This document shows, piece after piece, positions 9,244 through 17,557 of a stretch of DNA of 32,984 nt. Below the pieces are notes generated by a model. That model was not told where the DNA came from, searched no databases, and saw only the letters and a program-made list of their open reading frames with translations. The translations under genes and the position numbers were made by a program. The stretch comes from a candidate division WWE3 bacterium. Lineage in GTDB: Bacteria > Patescibacteriota > WWE3 > UBA101185 > UBA10185. The number at the start of each line of letters is the position of its first letter. Position 1 is the stretch's first letter. The DNA lies in contig QZJF01000005.1 of NCBI GenBank assembly GCA_003599255.1, positions 1-32,984 on the forward strand, read 5' to 3'.

Positions 9244-10377
9244 ATGATAGATATAGCCGAGATTAAAATAAAAGCTGGAAACGGAGGAGATGGCAAAGTC
9301 TCATTCCGAAGAGAAAAATATATATCCAAAGGTGGCCCGGACGGAGGAGATGGAGGAAAAGGCGGAAATATATATTTGATGGCCGATGATAATATGGCTA
9401 CCCTGATAGATTTTAAGTCGAAAAATATGATTGAGGCGCAGAACGGAGAACCGGGTGGAAAGAAGAAGATGACTGGGAAGAACGGAGAGGATTTGTTCGT
9501 TAAGGTTCCCGTCGGAACACTCATATACGAGATGCGAGACAAAGACGAAGTTCTTGTTGCCGATATGAATGCCAAGGGAATGGAGTTTCTTATAGCCTTG
9601 GGCGGTGTTGGAGGAAAGGGAAACTTCAGATTCAGGAGTTCCACCAACCAATCACCGATGCAATATACAAAAGGTACTTTAGGCGATCAGAAGAAGATTA
9701 AGCTGGAAGTAAAATTGGTAGCGGACGTCGGCATTATCGGGCTTCCAAATGCTGGTAAATCTACTTTGCTTAATGTACTCACCCGAGCTAATGCAAAAGT
9801 TTCTTCATATCCTTTTACTACACTAAGTCCCAATCTTGGCACCGTTTTGTTAAAGTCCGGTAAAACTGTTGTGTTGTCCGATATTCCCGGTCTGATAGAA
9901 GGTGCCTCTGAGGGTAAAGGACTCGGAGACGAATTCTTAAGACATGTGGAGAGAACAAGAATACTGGTTCATCTCATTGACCCCTTAGAGGGTGTTTCGG
10001 ACGTTTCAGAATGCCAGGAAAATGCGTTTAGGAAGTATGAAACAATTAGAAATGAATTAAAGAATTACGGAAAAGGTCTTGAAGACAAGAATGAAATAAT
10101 TGTTATCAATAAGCTTGATCTCGCAGAAGTAAAAACTCAATTTAATGATATAAAAAAGTATTTTGCGAAAAAAATAAAAAATCCTGTTATTGGTATTTCC
10201 GGAGTTACAGGGGAGGGTGTAGAAACATTGCTTAACTTTATTGAAGAAAATCTGTCAAAAATAGAAAAGAAGGTCGAATTCGATGTCGTGACTCCTGTTA
10301 AACTTTATGATATTGGAAATCTTCCAAATAAGCGCATAGTTTTCCACGACACCAAGGTGGATATATCAGAACAATAA
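9244..10377 (+). CDS. obgE: Obg-family GTPase
   Basis: Gly-rich Obg N-domain 'AGNGGDGKVSFRREKYISKGGPDGGDGGKGG', G1 'GLPNAGKSTLLN', G3 'DIPGLIEGASEGKGLG'. Confidence 0.96.
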   Translation: MIDIAEIKIKAGNGGDGKVSFRREKYISKGGPDGGDGGKGGNIYLMADDNMATLIDFKSKNMIEAQNGEPGGKKKMTGKNGEDLFVKVPVGTLIYEMRDKDEVLVADMNAKGMEFLIALGGVGGKGNFRFRSSTNQSPMQYTKGTLGDQKKIKLEVKLVADVGIIGLPNAGKSTLLNVLTRANAKVSSYPFTTLSPNLGTVLLKSGKTVVLSDIPGLIEGASEGKGLGDEFLRHVERTRILVHLIDPLEGVSDVSECQENAFRKYETIRNELKNYGKGLEDKNEIIVINKLDLAEVKTQFNDIKKYFAKKIKNPVIGISGVTGEGVETLLNFIEENLSKIEKKVEFDVVTPVKLYDIGNLPNKRIVFHDTKVDISEQ

Positions 10378-10410
10378 GTTTATAATGTTCTAACGAAATG
10401 TCGGTCGTAC

Positions 10411-10486
10411 GGGCCGTTAGCTTAGTTGGTAGAGCGCTTCCATGGCATGGAAGAGGTCAGCGGTTCGAATCCGCTACGGTCCACCA
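10411..10486 (+). tRNA. tRNA-Ala (anticodon GGC), CCA encoded
   Basis: Acceptor GGGCCGT/ACGGTCC, anticodon stem-loop CTTCC-ATGGCAT-GGAAG, T-arm GCGGTTCGAATCCGC, terminal ACCA. Confidence 0.96.
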
Positions 10487-10510
10487 TATATCAATTTACG
10501 CATCCCCTAA

Positions 10511-10798
10511 ATGTCAATAGAGCTGTTAAGAAAACAAATAAAGGAATTATTGCAAGAAAGAGAAAAGGCCACCTTAGAAAAAGGATTGGCCGCTGAAGAT
10601 AACAAGGATCTAAGGGAGAATTTTGCATATGACTATTGGGCTCAAAAAGAATTCGCTTTAACCTCAAAAATCAGGAAGCTTACCGCCGAAATAGATAGAT
10701 TAGCAAAGAAGACATCTACACAAAAAAGGAAACCCCGAAGAGTAAATACAAAACCGGTTGAAAAAATCAAAGATCTTCCCCAAAACAAGTGGCTCTGA
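10511..10798 (+). CDS. Small stand-alone Gre-factor N-terminal coiled-coil-like protein
   Basis: 'NKDLRENFAYDYWAQKEFALTSKIRKLTAEIDRL' parallels GreA N-domain '[31 protein letters not shown]'; no C-terminal FKBP-like domain. Confidence 0.65.
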   Translation: MSIELLRKQIKELLQEREKATLEKGLAAEDNKDLRENFAYDYWAQKEFALTSKIRKLTAEIDRLAKKTSTQKRKPRRVNTKPVEKIKDLPQNKWL

Positions 10799-10830
10799 TA
10801 AATCAAATCTGCTGAGGTTCTTCCTTTTGA

Positions 10831-13101
10831 TTATTGGTCCTGTTCCTGGTTTTGCTGAGTTGCTCCGGGTGTGTTACCGGGTAATGCTTCCAGGTTGATA
10901 TTCTGGCTGTTCAGATCGCCATTCTCGTCAGGATTGCTGAGAGGTGGTTGATTCTGCTCAGCAGGTTGTTGTTGGCCGGCAATTTCCTCGACAGTGGGTT
11001 TGTCTGCGGATGCTCCTGCAACCTCAGGTGCAGCGGAAAGAGCAGCGATCTCTTGTTCGACTCTTTTGTAGTCTTCTGTGTCCTGAGCCAGGAGACTCTT
11101 TGTTAGCTCGAGTTCTGCCCTGGCGTTATTTACGTCGTTGAGCTTTAACAGTGCCTGCGCAAAGTTGTAATGTGCGTTGGCGTAGTTTGGTTTGAGCGCA
11201 GCCGCCTGTCTGAATAGGTTAGCAGCGGCCAAGTACTGTTCCGCACCATAGTATATCCCCCCCAGTTCCAATCTAAGAGCAGGGTTTGTCGGATCAAGCT
11301 GTATTGCGTTATTGTAGGATGCAATGGACCACTCAGTAGCATTTTGGGCCACACCGGCTATGCTTCTGTATATCAAACCTCGTGTTTGCCAGTTGTTGAC
11401 GTTAAGAGGATTTACAACTTCCGTTGACATCCTGGAGCTACGAATTGCCTGGGCTATAAGGGTTTGAATTGTTTGTCTTTCTGCATCGCTCAGATCCTGT
11501 TTTCCTGCTAGGGCATTGGCAAGAACAAGGTTTGTTTGCGCATACGCAGTGTGGTAGGAGTCTCTTCTTGGATTGATATTAATCGCCTTGGCTTGGTTTT
11601 CGTATGTTTTTGTGGCTTCATTATTGAGTGCCGCAACTATGGCTCTTCTCATATAAACTTCCGCAGCGTAAGTTTTTGCAAAAGTGAATCCGCCAAATAG
11701 GGTGAGCGCAATAACAGGGACAGCAGCAATAAAGTTAATGTATTCCTTTTTTAGAGCGCTGGCCTCGCCGATTGTAGATACGGCCGCAAAGGATGAAAAA
11801 CTAACGGTTATAAGCTCTACAGTTTTACCAAAATCTACAAACACGTTTGCTGCTACAAGGAGACTTAACAAATAAAAGAAAACAAATGCGTTTAGCACGG
11901 TTGCATGTGAAAAGAAAAAGAATGCCAAGGCCGTAGTTGTTCCTACCGCAATTATTTTGCTTAATCCGGTGTCATCACTAGTGTATCTGACATTTCCGAT
12001 AAGTCTTACGACTCTTGAACCGAAGAAGAGCAGCGCGACAAGGCCGATTATACCCATAGTCGCCATGGTATTGAGTATCTCGTTATATGGTTTGTCAAAT
12101 CTTATGTTCCAGAAGTTTCCATTGTTCATAGAAAGGGGTCTGTATCTCGTAAAGTTTAGGTGGAATGTAGATGGTCCGGTCGCAAGAAGAGGGTAATCCT
12201 GTATTGATGAGGAAGTCACTATCCAGCTTTCTTTTAGCGGAAGATAAATTTCCGCAGGGTAATTGGTATTTACAATGACCTCTCTGGTTCCTGGAAGAAG
12301 TGTAACAAGCAAAATTGCAACCAATATTCCAAGAGTGAACATTGACAGTACTCTTTGTGCGAAAAACTTCGAAATGTCCGTAAAGACGAATACTGCAACA
12401 AGTCCTACTCCCAGAACCATCCAAGTTCCTGGCATATTTATCAAGCCTACGAAAAACAGATTTATGATTGTAGTCGTTAGTAATACTATTTGAACCGGAA
12501 GCTTCTTCTCATATGTGATGTATGACAGGGCAAGAACTACAGCTAGTGCCGCAAGAAATGCTACGGTTACTACAGATCCGGTCGTATTGAAGTTTGGAGT
12601 TCTCATGAAAGGTTCGGTGCCGAGGAAAATATTAAAGTAGCTAAGCAGGGCACTGAGGGTTGCCAGTGTGGATCCCAATATTAGTCCAAGAAGAGACCAT
12701 TTAATCGCGAAATGATCTTTTAGATTCGGAGTGTTCAAATAATAGTATGCAACCAGTAACAGGAAACCGAAAAGACTCGGGAACCACCTACCTTGGCTGC
12801 CGAAAATGCTGGTGTTCTTGTTTAAAGAAAATAAGGTGGCGAGGACAAAAACACCTGTGAGCACGATTAAAGGAACGTCGGCCGTGGACTTTACTAATTT
12901 TATTTCCTGCCCGAGAAGTATTCTGACACTCCAAGCTAATACAAGAAGTACCATGCCGGTCATTAACAATGCCATTTTGTTAAACTCAAAAAATTCTGTT
13001 GTAGTTGGAAGGAAGAAAATTGGCATCAAAAATCCTAATGCCACATTTATAAAAATTGAGAGTCTCTCTAATATAAAAGTTTTGTTGTTTGAAATTTCCA
13101 T
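10831..13101 (-). CDS. O-antigen ligase/Wzy-like multi-TM protein with C-terminal TPR domain
   Basis: Multiple TM segments, 'SSIQDYPLLATGPSTFHLNFTRYRP' ligase-like loop, TPRs 'AIQLDPTNPALRLELGGIYYGAEQYLAAANLFRQAAALKPNYANAHYNFAQAL'. Confidence 0.8.
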   Translation of the reverse strand: MEISNNKTFILERLSIFINVALGFLMPIFFLPTTTEFFEFNKMALLMTGMVLLVLAWSVRILLGQEIKLVKSTADVPLIVLTGVFVLATLFSLNKNTSIFGSQGRWFPSLFGFLLLVAYYYLNTPNLKDHFAIKWSLLGLILGSTLATLSALLSYFNIFLGTEPFMRTPNFNTTGSVVTVAFLAALAVVLALSYITYEKKLPVQIVLLTTTIINLFFVGLINMPGTWMVLGVGLVAVFVFTDISKFFAQRVLSMFTLGILVAILLVTLLPGTREVIVNTNYPAEIYLPLKESWIVTSSSIQDYPLLATGPSTFHLNFTRYRPLSMNNGNFWNIRFDKPYNEILNTMATMGIIGLVALLFFGSRVVRLIGNVRYTSDDTGLSKIIAVGTTTALAFFFFSHATVLNAFVFFYLLSLLVAANVFVDFGKTVELITVSFSSFAAVSTIGEASALKKEYINFIAAVPVIALTLFGGFTFAKTYAAEVYMRRAIVAALNNEATKTYENQAKAININPRRDSYHTAYAQTNLVLANALAGKQDLSDAERQTIQTLIAQAIRSSRMSTEVVNPLNVNNWQTRGLIYRSIAGVAQNATEWSIASYNNAIQLDPTNPALRLELGGIYYGAEQYLAAANLFRQAAALKPNYANAHYNFAQALLKLNDVNNARAELELTKSLLAQDTEDYKRVEQEIAALSAAPEVAGASADKPTVEEIAGQQQPAEQNQPPLSNPDENGDLNSQNINLEALPGNTPGATQQNQEQDQ

Positions 13102-13107
13102 GTATTA

Positions 13108-13137
13108 AGTTTATTCATTAATCGAAGTTAGTGTCAA
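13108..13137 (-). promoter_or_regulatory. Promoter TTGACA-18-TAAACT, -10 ending 6 nt before ATG at 13101
   Basis: Minus strand: TTGACACTAACTTCGATTAATGAATAAACTTAATACATG. Confidence 0.7.
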
Positions 13138-13174
13138 GGCCTAATTCTCGTAACGGGAAGTTGGAATGGCGGGG

Positions 13175-13834
13175 TTAATTAGTTATCCACCAGTTGAATT
13201 CACTATTGTTAAACACCGGTGTATCCAACTCTACCGTAAAGCCGTCATAGTCTTTTATCTCGGAAACCCAGAATCTAGTGGCAGGTGAATAATCCTGATT
13301 AAAGGTTACATATACTTTTGAATCAGTTTTTACTAACTTTGTTTCGATATAAATCTTTCTTTGATTTTTGGGCATGAATGCCACCCCGCTATCCATTATT
13401 TGTTTAGGAAGTGAGGTATCTGTATAAATTGCTTGGCTCTTGCTTTTGCCAAGAGAGATTATTCCCAGCTCGTTTGAGAGGATAATGGCAACCATTACGA
13501 CTACAAAATAAATGAGGACTTGATTTCTTCCTTCTCTGGTAGCCAGTACTCCTTTTAAGGTCTGAAACCTGTTCCTAATTTGTAATTTTTTGAATATTTC
13601 ATCATTTGAAGCCCCTTTGGCTTTAAGTTCTTCTATTGAAATCAGTCTTTCAAGCACCCATGAGGGGTAATGCCCCCTTATGCTTCCCACATCGTCTTTT
13701 TTTCTAAGCATGTGAGGAAGCCAACCGATTTTTGTGTAATATCTTAGTCTGTTGTATGGGTCACCTTTGCCGAAATCAATGCCTTTTTTCCTTGCTTCTT
13801 CAATTAGATTTTCTATGCTTATAAGGTCTTCCAT
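13175..13834 (-). CDS. MerR-like HTH protein with a membrane anchor and extracytoplasmic C-terminal domain
   Basis: MEDLISIENLIEEARKKGIDFGKGDPYNRLRYYTKIGWLPHMLR...; single TM 'VLIYFVVVMVAIILSNELGI'; internal Met at 13834 preferred over ORF start 13894. Confidence 0.6.
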   Translation of the reverse strand: MEDLISIENLIEEARKKGIDFGKGDPYNRLRYYTKIGWLPHMLRKKDDVGSIRGHYPSWVLERLISIEELKAKGASNDEIFKKLQIRNRFQTLKGVLATREGRNQVLIYFVVVMVAIILSNELGIISLGKSKSQAIYTDTSLPKQIMDSGVAFMPKNQRKIYIETKLVKTDSKVYVTFNQDYSPATRFWVSEIKDYDGFTVELDTPVFNNSEFNWWITN

Positions 13835-13927
13835 ATGTATATCTCTGACTTTTTGGATAATAGCACATACTGTAAAGCATTTGCTACTGTGCATAGAATT
13901 TACTCAATTGTTCAAAGTGTTCAATGA

Positions 13928-13937
13928 TGTAAATTGT
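13928..13937 (+). promoter_or_regulatory. Start-proximal motif TGTAAATTGT upstream of dprA
   Basis: GATGTAAATTGTgccCATATG; same 12-mer plus CATATG occurs before comEA. Confidence 0.6.
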
Positions 13938-13943
13938 GCCCAT

Positions 13944-14819
13944 ATGAGTAAATTTGTTTCTTATTGTGTAGATGCTTCTTCTGCGGTTTATCCCGGAAAA
14001 CTCCGAATGTTAAAGGACCCTCCCAAAAGCATTTATGTAAAGGGGGATTTAGATGGCGGATTGTTAAGCCGGGGGATCGTAGGAATAGTAGGCAGTAGAA
14101 AGATATTTCAGTATTCACGTGAAATACTGCGACATATTTTTAGGGAGGTGCTGCCTATAAATGTCGCTACGGTATCTGGATTTATGTTTGGTGTTGATAC
14201 TGAGGCGCATAAGTTAAGTCTGGAGAACTTTATACCTACAATTGCGGTATTACCCTGCGGAATTGATGCCATACACCCTGTGTCGAACTATGCGTTATAT
14301 GACAAAATCCCCGGAAGCGGAGGGTTGATAATTTCGGAATATCCCGGTTTCTCTGCACCGAAAAAATGGACATTTGTGAATAGAAACAGAATCATTGCGG
14401 CACTTTCAGATATCTTAATTGTAGTACAGGCAGGGGAAAAAAGCGGATCACTCATAACTGCAAATTATGCTAATAAACTTGGGAAACCTGTTCTTGCCGT
14501 TACCGCAGGTTATTTTCACAGGGGATTTGAGGGTAATTTGCAATTACTTTCTACGTATGCCAAGGCACTAGTTTCAGATAATCAGATCAATCAGTTACTT
14601 GGATATGCTCCGGGAAAATTGATTAAAGACACTAGTAATAAATCATCCCTGCTCCATGATGAAAAAGTGGTTTATGATCACTTATGTGAACAACCCGCAA
14701 GTCCTGACATTCTGGCAGTGCGCCTGAAATTGCCCGTTAAATCAGTTTCTATGCTATTAACAAATTTGCAGATAAAAGGCGTGGCCTTTGAAACTGACGG
14801 GGTTTACCATGCTCGTTAA
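13944..14819 (+). CDS. dprA: DNA processing protein DprA
   Basis: Rossmann/SMF core 'GIVGIVGSRK', 'VSGFMFGVDTEAHKLSL', 'IAVLPCGIDAIHP', 'NRNRIIAALSDILIVVQAGEKSGSLITANYANKLGKPVLAV'; start at 13944, not 13752. Confidence 0.94.
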   Translation: MSKFVSYCVDASSAVYPGKLRMLKDPPKSIYVKGDLDGGLLSRGIVGIVGSRKIFQYSREILRHIFREVLPINVATVSGFMFGVDTEAHKLSLENFIPTIAVLPCGIDAIHPVSNYALYDKIPGSGGLIISEYPGFSAPKKWTFVNRNRIIAALSDILIVVQAGEKSGSLITANYANKLGKPVLAVTAGYFHRGFEGNLQLLSTYAKALVSDNQINQLLGYAPGKLIKDTSNKSSLLHDEKVVYDHLCEQPASPDILAVRLKLPVKSVSMLLTNLQIKGVAFETDGVYHAR

Positions 14820-16341
14820 ATTAAATTGTGTTTCTTTTAAGGACCTACAGCCCACTTCCATAACTGTGGAGGTCTATGTTTCCAGCAGGGGACTTCCGGC
14901 ATTTGACATTGTAGGTTTAGCCGATAAGGCTGTGGACGAGAGTAAGCACAGAGTAAGGACAGCGTTTCGAAGCACTGGGCTGGATTTTGCGGATAAAAAG
15001 ATTACCGTTAACCTGGCCCCGGCTGACATACATAAGGAAGGATCGTATTACGATCTGCCTATTGCTGTTGGCATATATTGTGCAAGACAGGGCATTTGCC
15101 CGGACGAGACTGATGTTTTTTATGGTGAGTTGTCACTTGACGGTTCGTTGCGTTCTACTCCGAGGACATTACTGGTCAGCATTTTTGCAAAAGAGACCGG
15201 TTTTCGACGTTTGTTTATTCCTTCGTACAATTTACACGAAGCGGCAATATACACCGGGACCGAAGTTTACGGTATCAGAAATCTCTCACAGATATTCGAG
15301 CATCTTGCCGGGAAAACGCGATTGGAACCTGCAGAAAATTTACAGTTCAAAGCCTTTTCCAAGAAATTAAACAGGGAAAGTAATAACTCATTTACAAGGG
15401 TAATAGGACAGTTTCAGGCGAAACGTGCTTTGGAAATTAGTGCAGCCGGAGGCCACAATGTTCTTCTCACCGGCAGCCCGGGAACGGGAAAAACTATGTT
15501 GGCTAATGCTCTTGTGTCCATCCTTCCCCCGCTTTCAGAAGAGGAAAGTTTAGAAGTTACGAAGATATATTCATATATCGGAGAAACAAATCCGGATTTG
15601 CCTCTTATATATTCGAGACCTTTTAGATCCCCTCATCATACGGCGTCTTTTGCCGGAATGATTGGCGGCGGGAATCCTATTACTCCCGGAGAGGTTACAA
15701 AAGCTCATCGAGGCGTACTGTTCTTGGATGAGATGCCTGAATTTGCCAGAAATATTCTTGAGGCCCTAAGGCAACCCTTGCAAGATGGCGTAGTTAATAT
15801 TACAAGAAGCAGGGGAAGTACGATGTTGCCGGCGAAGTTTATGCTTGTAGGGGCCTGCAACCCTTGTCCTTGCGGTTTTTTTGGCCACCCAACAAAGGAG
15901 TGTACTTGTTCGATTTCGCAGATTAATGGATACAAACGCAGACTCTCAGGTCCCATCTTGGACAGGATAGATCTTTTTGCCTCGACAGTACCATTGAATC
16001 CGGATGAGCTGGAAGAATCCTTACGCACAAAAGATACATCCTACAGTGGAGAGACTCCCATCATCGAAAATATCACCAAGGTGCGCAAACTTCAGGTCAA
16101 GAGGTTTAAAGGGGAGACCATATTTTCAAATTCTGAAATGAACAGGGACCATATTTTGAAGTATTGCCGGTTAAAAAACTCCGTTGAAGAGTTTCTTAAG
16201 AGCGTGACAACAAAGATGACACTCTCTACCAGGTCTTACTTTAAACTTATAAAGGTTTCAAGAACAATTGCGGATTTGGATGAATGCGGGGACATTGAAG
16301 TGGAACACATGGCAGAAGCGGCTCAATACAGGTTGCGTTAG
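14809..16341 (+). CDS. comM: YifB/ComM-type Mg-chelatase-like AAA+ ATPase
   Basis: 'SSRGLPAFDIVGLADKAVDESKHRVRTAF', Walker A 'GSPGTGKTMLA', 'FRSPHHTASFAGMIGGG', 'NPCPCGF'; likely start 14809. Confidence 0.94.
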   Translation: MLVKLNCVSFKDLQPTSITVEVYVSSRGLPAFDIVGLADKAVDESKHRVRTAFRSTGLDFADKKITVNLAPADIHKEGSYYDLPIAVGIYCARQGICPDETDVFYGELSLDGSLRSTPRTLLVSIFAKETGFRRLFIPSYNLHEAAIYTGTEVYGIRNLSQIFEHLAGKTRLEPAENLQFKAFSKKLNRESNNSFTRVIGQFQAKRALEISAAGGHNVLLTGSPGTGKTMLANALVSILPPLSEEESLEVTKIYSYIGETNPDLPLIYSRPFRSPHHTASFAGMIGGGNPITPGEVTKAHRGVLFLDEMPEFARNILEALRQPLQDGVVNITRSRGSTMLPAKFMLVGACNPCPCGFFGHPTKECTCSISQINGYKRRLSGPILDRIDLFASTVPLNPDELEESLRTKDTSYSGETPIIENITKVRKLQVKRFKGETIFSNSEMNRDHILKYCRLKNSVEEFLKSVTTKMTLSTRSYFKLIKVSRTIADLDECGDIEVEHMAEAAQYRLR

Positions 16342-16349
16342 TGCAACCT
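16330..16349. repeat. 7-bp inverted repeat at the comM stop codon / ArsR-type gene upstream region
   Basis: AGGTTGC-GTTAGT-GCAACCT. Confidence 0.65.
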
Positions 16350-16353
16350 ATAT

Positions 16354-16363
16354 TGTATATTGT
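16354..16363 (+). promoter_or_regulatory. Start-proximal motif TGTATATTGT upstream of the ArsR-type gene
   Basis: TGTATATTGTcgtcATG; one mismatch to the dprA/comEA motif. Confidence 0.5.
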
Positions 16364-16367
16364 CGTC

Positions 16368-16661
16368 ATGTTGCTTTCTAAGGTTTCAAAAGCATTTTCC
16401 GACGATAATAGATTAAAAATATTAAAGTACCTAAGCGATGGGGAACGTAATGTTACCCAGGTGGCAGACAAATTGAATGTCGAAGAAAATCTGGCTTCGC
16501 ATCATTTGAGGGTTCTGGCAACTCTCGGATTTTTGAAAAGCGACAAAAAAGGCAGAGAAGTCTTTTATAAGATAAACGACGTAAAGTTTGTTTCTTTAAT
16601 CAAGGACCTTAAAAAAAGTAAGGTATTCCGTGAGATTATTCTGAGAGCTCTGGACGAATAG
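16368..16661 (+). CDS. ArsR-type winged-helix transcriptional regulator
   Basis: 'AFSDDNRLKILKYLSDGERNVTQVADKLNVEENLASHHLRVLATLGFLKSDKKGREVFYKI'; start at 16368. Confidence 0.88.
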   Translation: MLLSKVSKAFSDDNRLKILKYLSDGERNVTQVADKLNVEENLASHHLRVLATLGFLKSDKKGREVFYKINDVKFVSLIKDLKKSKVFREIILRALDE

Positions 16662-16772
16662 TTACCCGGGTCTAACTTCTTCTCCCCCAAAAATATATAC
16701 AGCCTCACTCTTTATTTTTTTCTGCATCTGGTACAAGGCGAGATCATATATATAATTATTCGCTTGAGACTC

Positions 16773-16794
16773 GCGGTAAATATGCGGTAAATAC
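16773..16794 (+). repeat. Tandem 11-bp pair GCGGTAAATAT-GCGGTAAATAC
   Basis: Direct reading; repeated 65 bp downstream at 16838. Confidence 0.85.
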
Positions 16795-16837
16795 AATGCA
16801 CTTAATCCTATACACGGGGTTTACAATCGCAATCTGT

Positions 16838-16859
16838 GCGGTAAATATGCGTTAAATAA
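16838..16859 (+). repeat. Tandem 11-bp pair GCGGTAAATAT-GCGTTAAATAA
   Basis: Direct reading; second copy of the 16773 pair. Confidence 0.85.
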
Positions 16860-16906
16860 TATCTAAGGGTATTAGAATTATCGGCCTACTAATTTTTTTT
16901 CGAAGA

Positions 16907-16916
16907 TGTAAATTGT
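16907..16916 (+). promoter_or_regulatory. Start-proximal motif TGTAAATTGT upstream of comEA
   Basis: GATGTAAATTGTttCATATG. Confidence 0.6.
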
Positions 16917-16921
16917 TTCAT

Positions 16922-17557
16922 ATGTGGAGCAGTATAAAAGATGTGCTTAATCTGAGATTCATATTAGGAGTGTTGCTGATAACCGTTTTAATACTGGCAA
17001 TTGGTGTTGCCTACATATTAAGCTCAAATCATGCAACAACCATCTCAGTTGGAGACACTGACGATTTGGTTGAGTCGGTTGATAGCAGCAGCTCCGCCGA
17101 AGTCCAAACCAGAATTTATGTTGATTTATCCGGGGCAGTGAAAAAACCTGGAGTATATGAGCTCGCAGTAGATTCCAGACTGGTAGATCTTATCTCGGAT
17201 GCCGGGGGATTCGAGTCAAGTGCATCTGCAATGTGGGTTGCAAAAAATCTTAACTTATCCCAAAAGTTAGAGGATATGGATAAATTCTACATACCCTTCA
17301 ATTGGGATGTACAAGAGGAAGTATCGTTAAAAATTCAGGATACAAGTATGACTAAAAATGACATATCATCAGCGTCATCCGTGGACCTTAACACAGGTAC
17401 AAAAGCAGAGATTTTAGAACTACCTGGAATAGGTGAAGTTTATGCTGGCCGAATAATTGATAATAGGCCTTATAAAGACATCGAAGATTTTAAAGTCAGG
17501 TCGGGATTGTCACAGAAGGTCATAGATAAAATTTCCGATATGATTGTCGTACATTGA
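16922..17557 (+). CDS. comEA: ComEA-like DNA-uptake protein (TM + SLBB + helix-hairpin-helix)
   Basis: 'YVDLSGAVKKPGVYELAVDSRLVDLISDAGG' SLBB; 'VDLNTGTKAEILELPGIGEVYAGRIIDNRPYKDIEDFKVRSGL' HhH; ATG at 16922. Confidence 0.92.
   Translation: MWSSIKDVLNLRFILGVLLITVLILAIGVAYILSSNHATTISVGDTDDLVESVDSSSSAEVQTRIYVDLSGAVKKPGVYELAVDSRLVDLISDAGGFESSASAMWVAKNLNLSQKLEDMDKFYIPFNWDVQEEVSLKIQDTSMTKNDISSASSVDLNTGTKAEILELPGIGEVYAGRIIDNRPYKDIEDFKVRSGLSQKVIDKISDMIVVH

Noticed and set aside
10799-10830. Bidirectional terminator between convergent genes (AATCAAA...TTTGATT)
   Set aside because: Weak AT-only stem, large loop and no T-run on either side.
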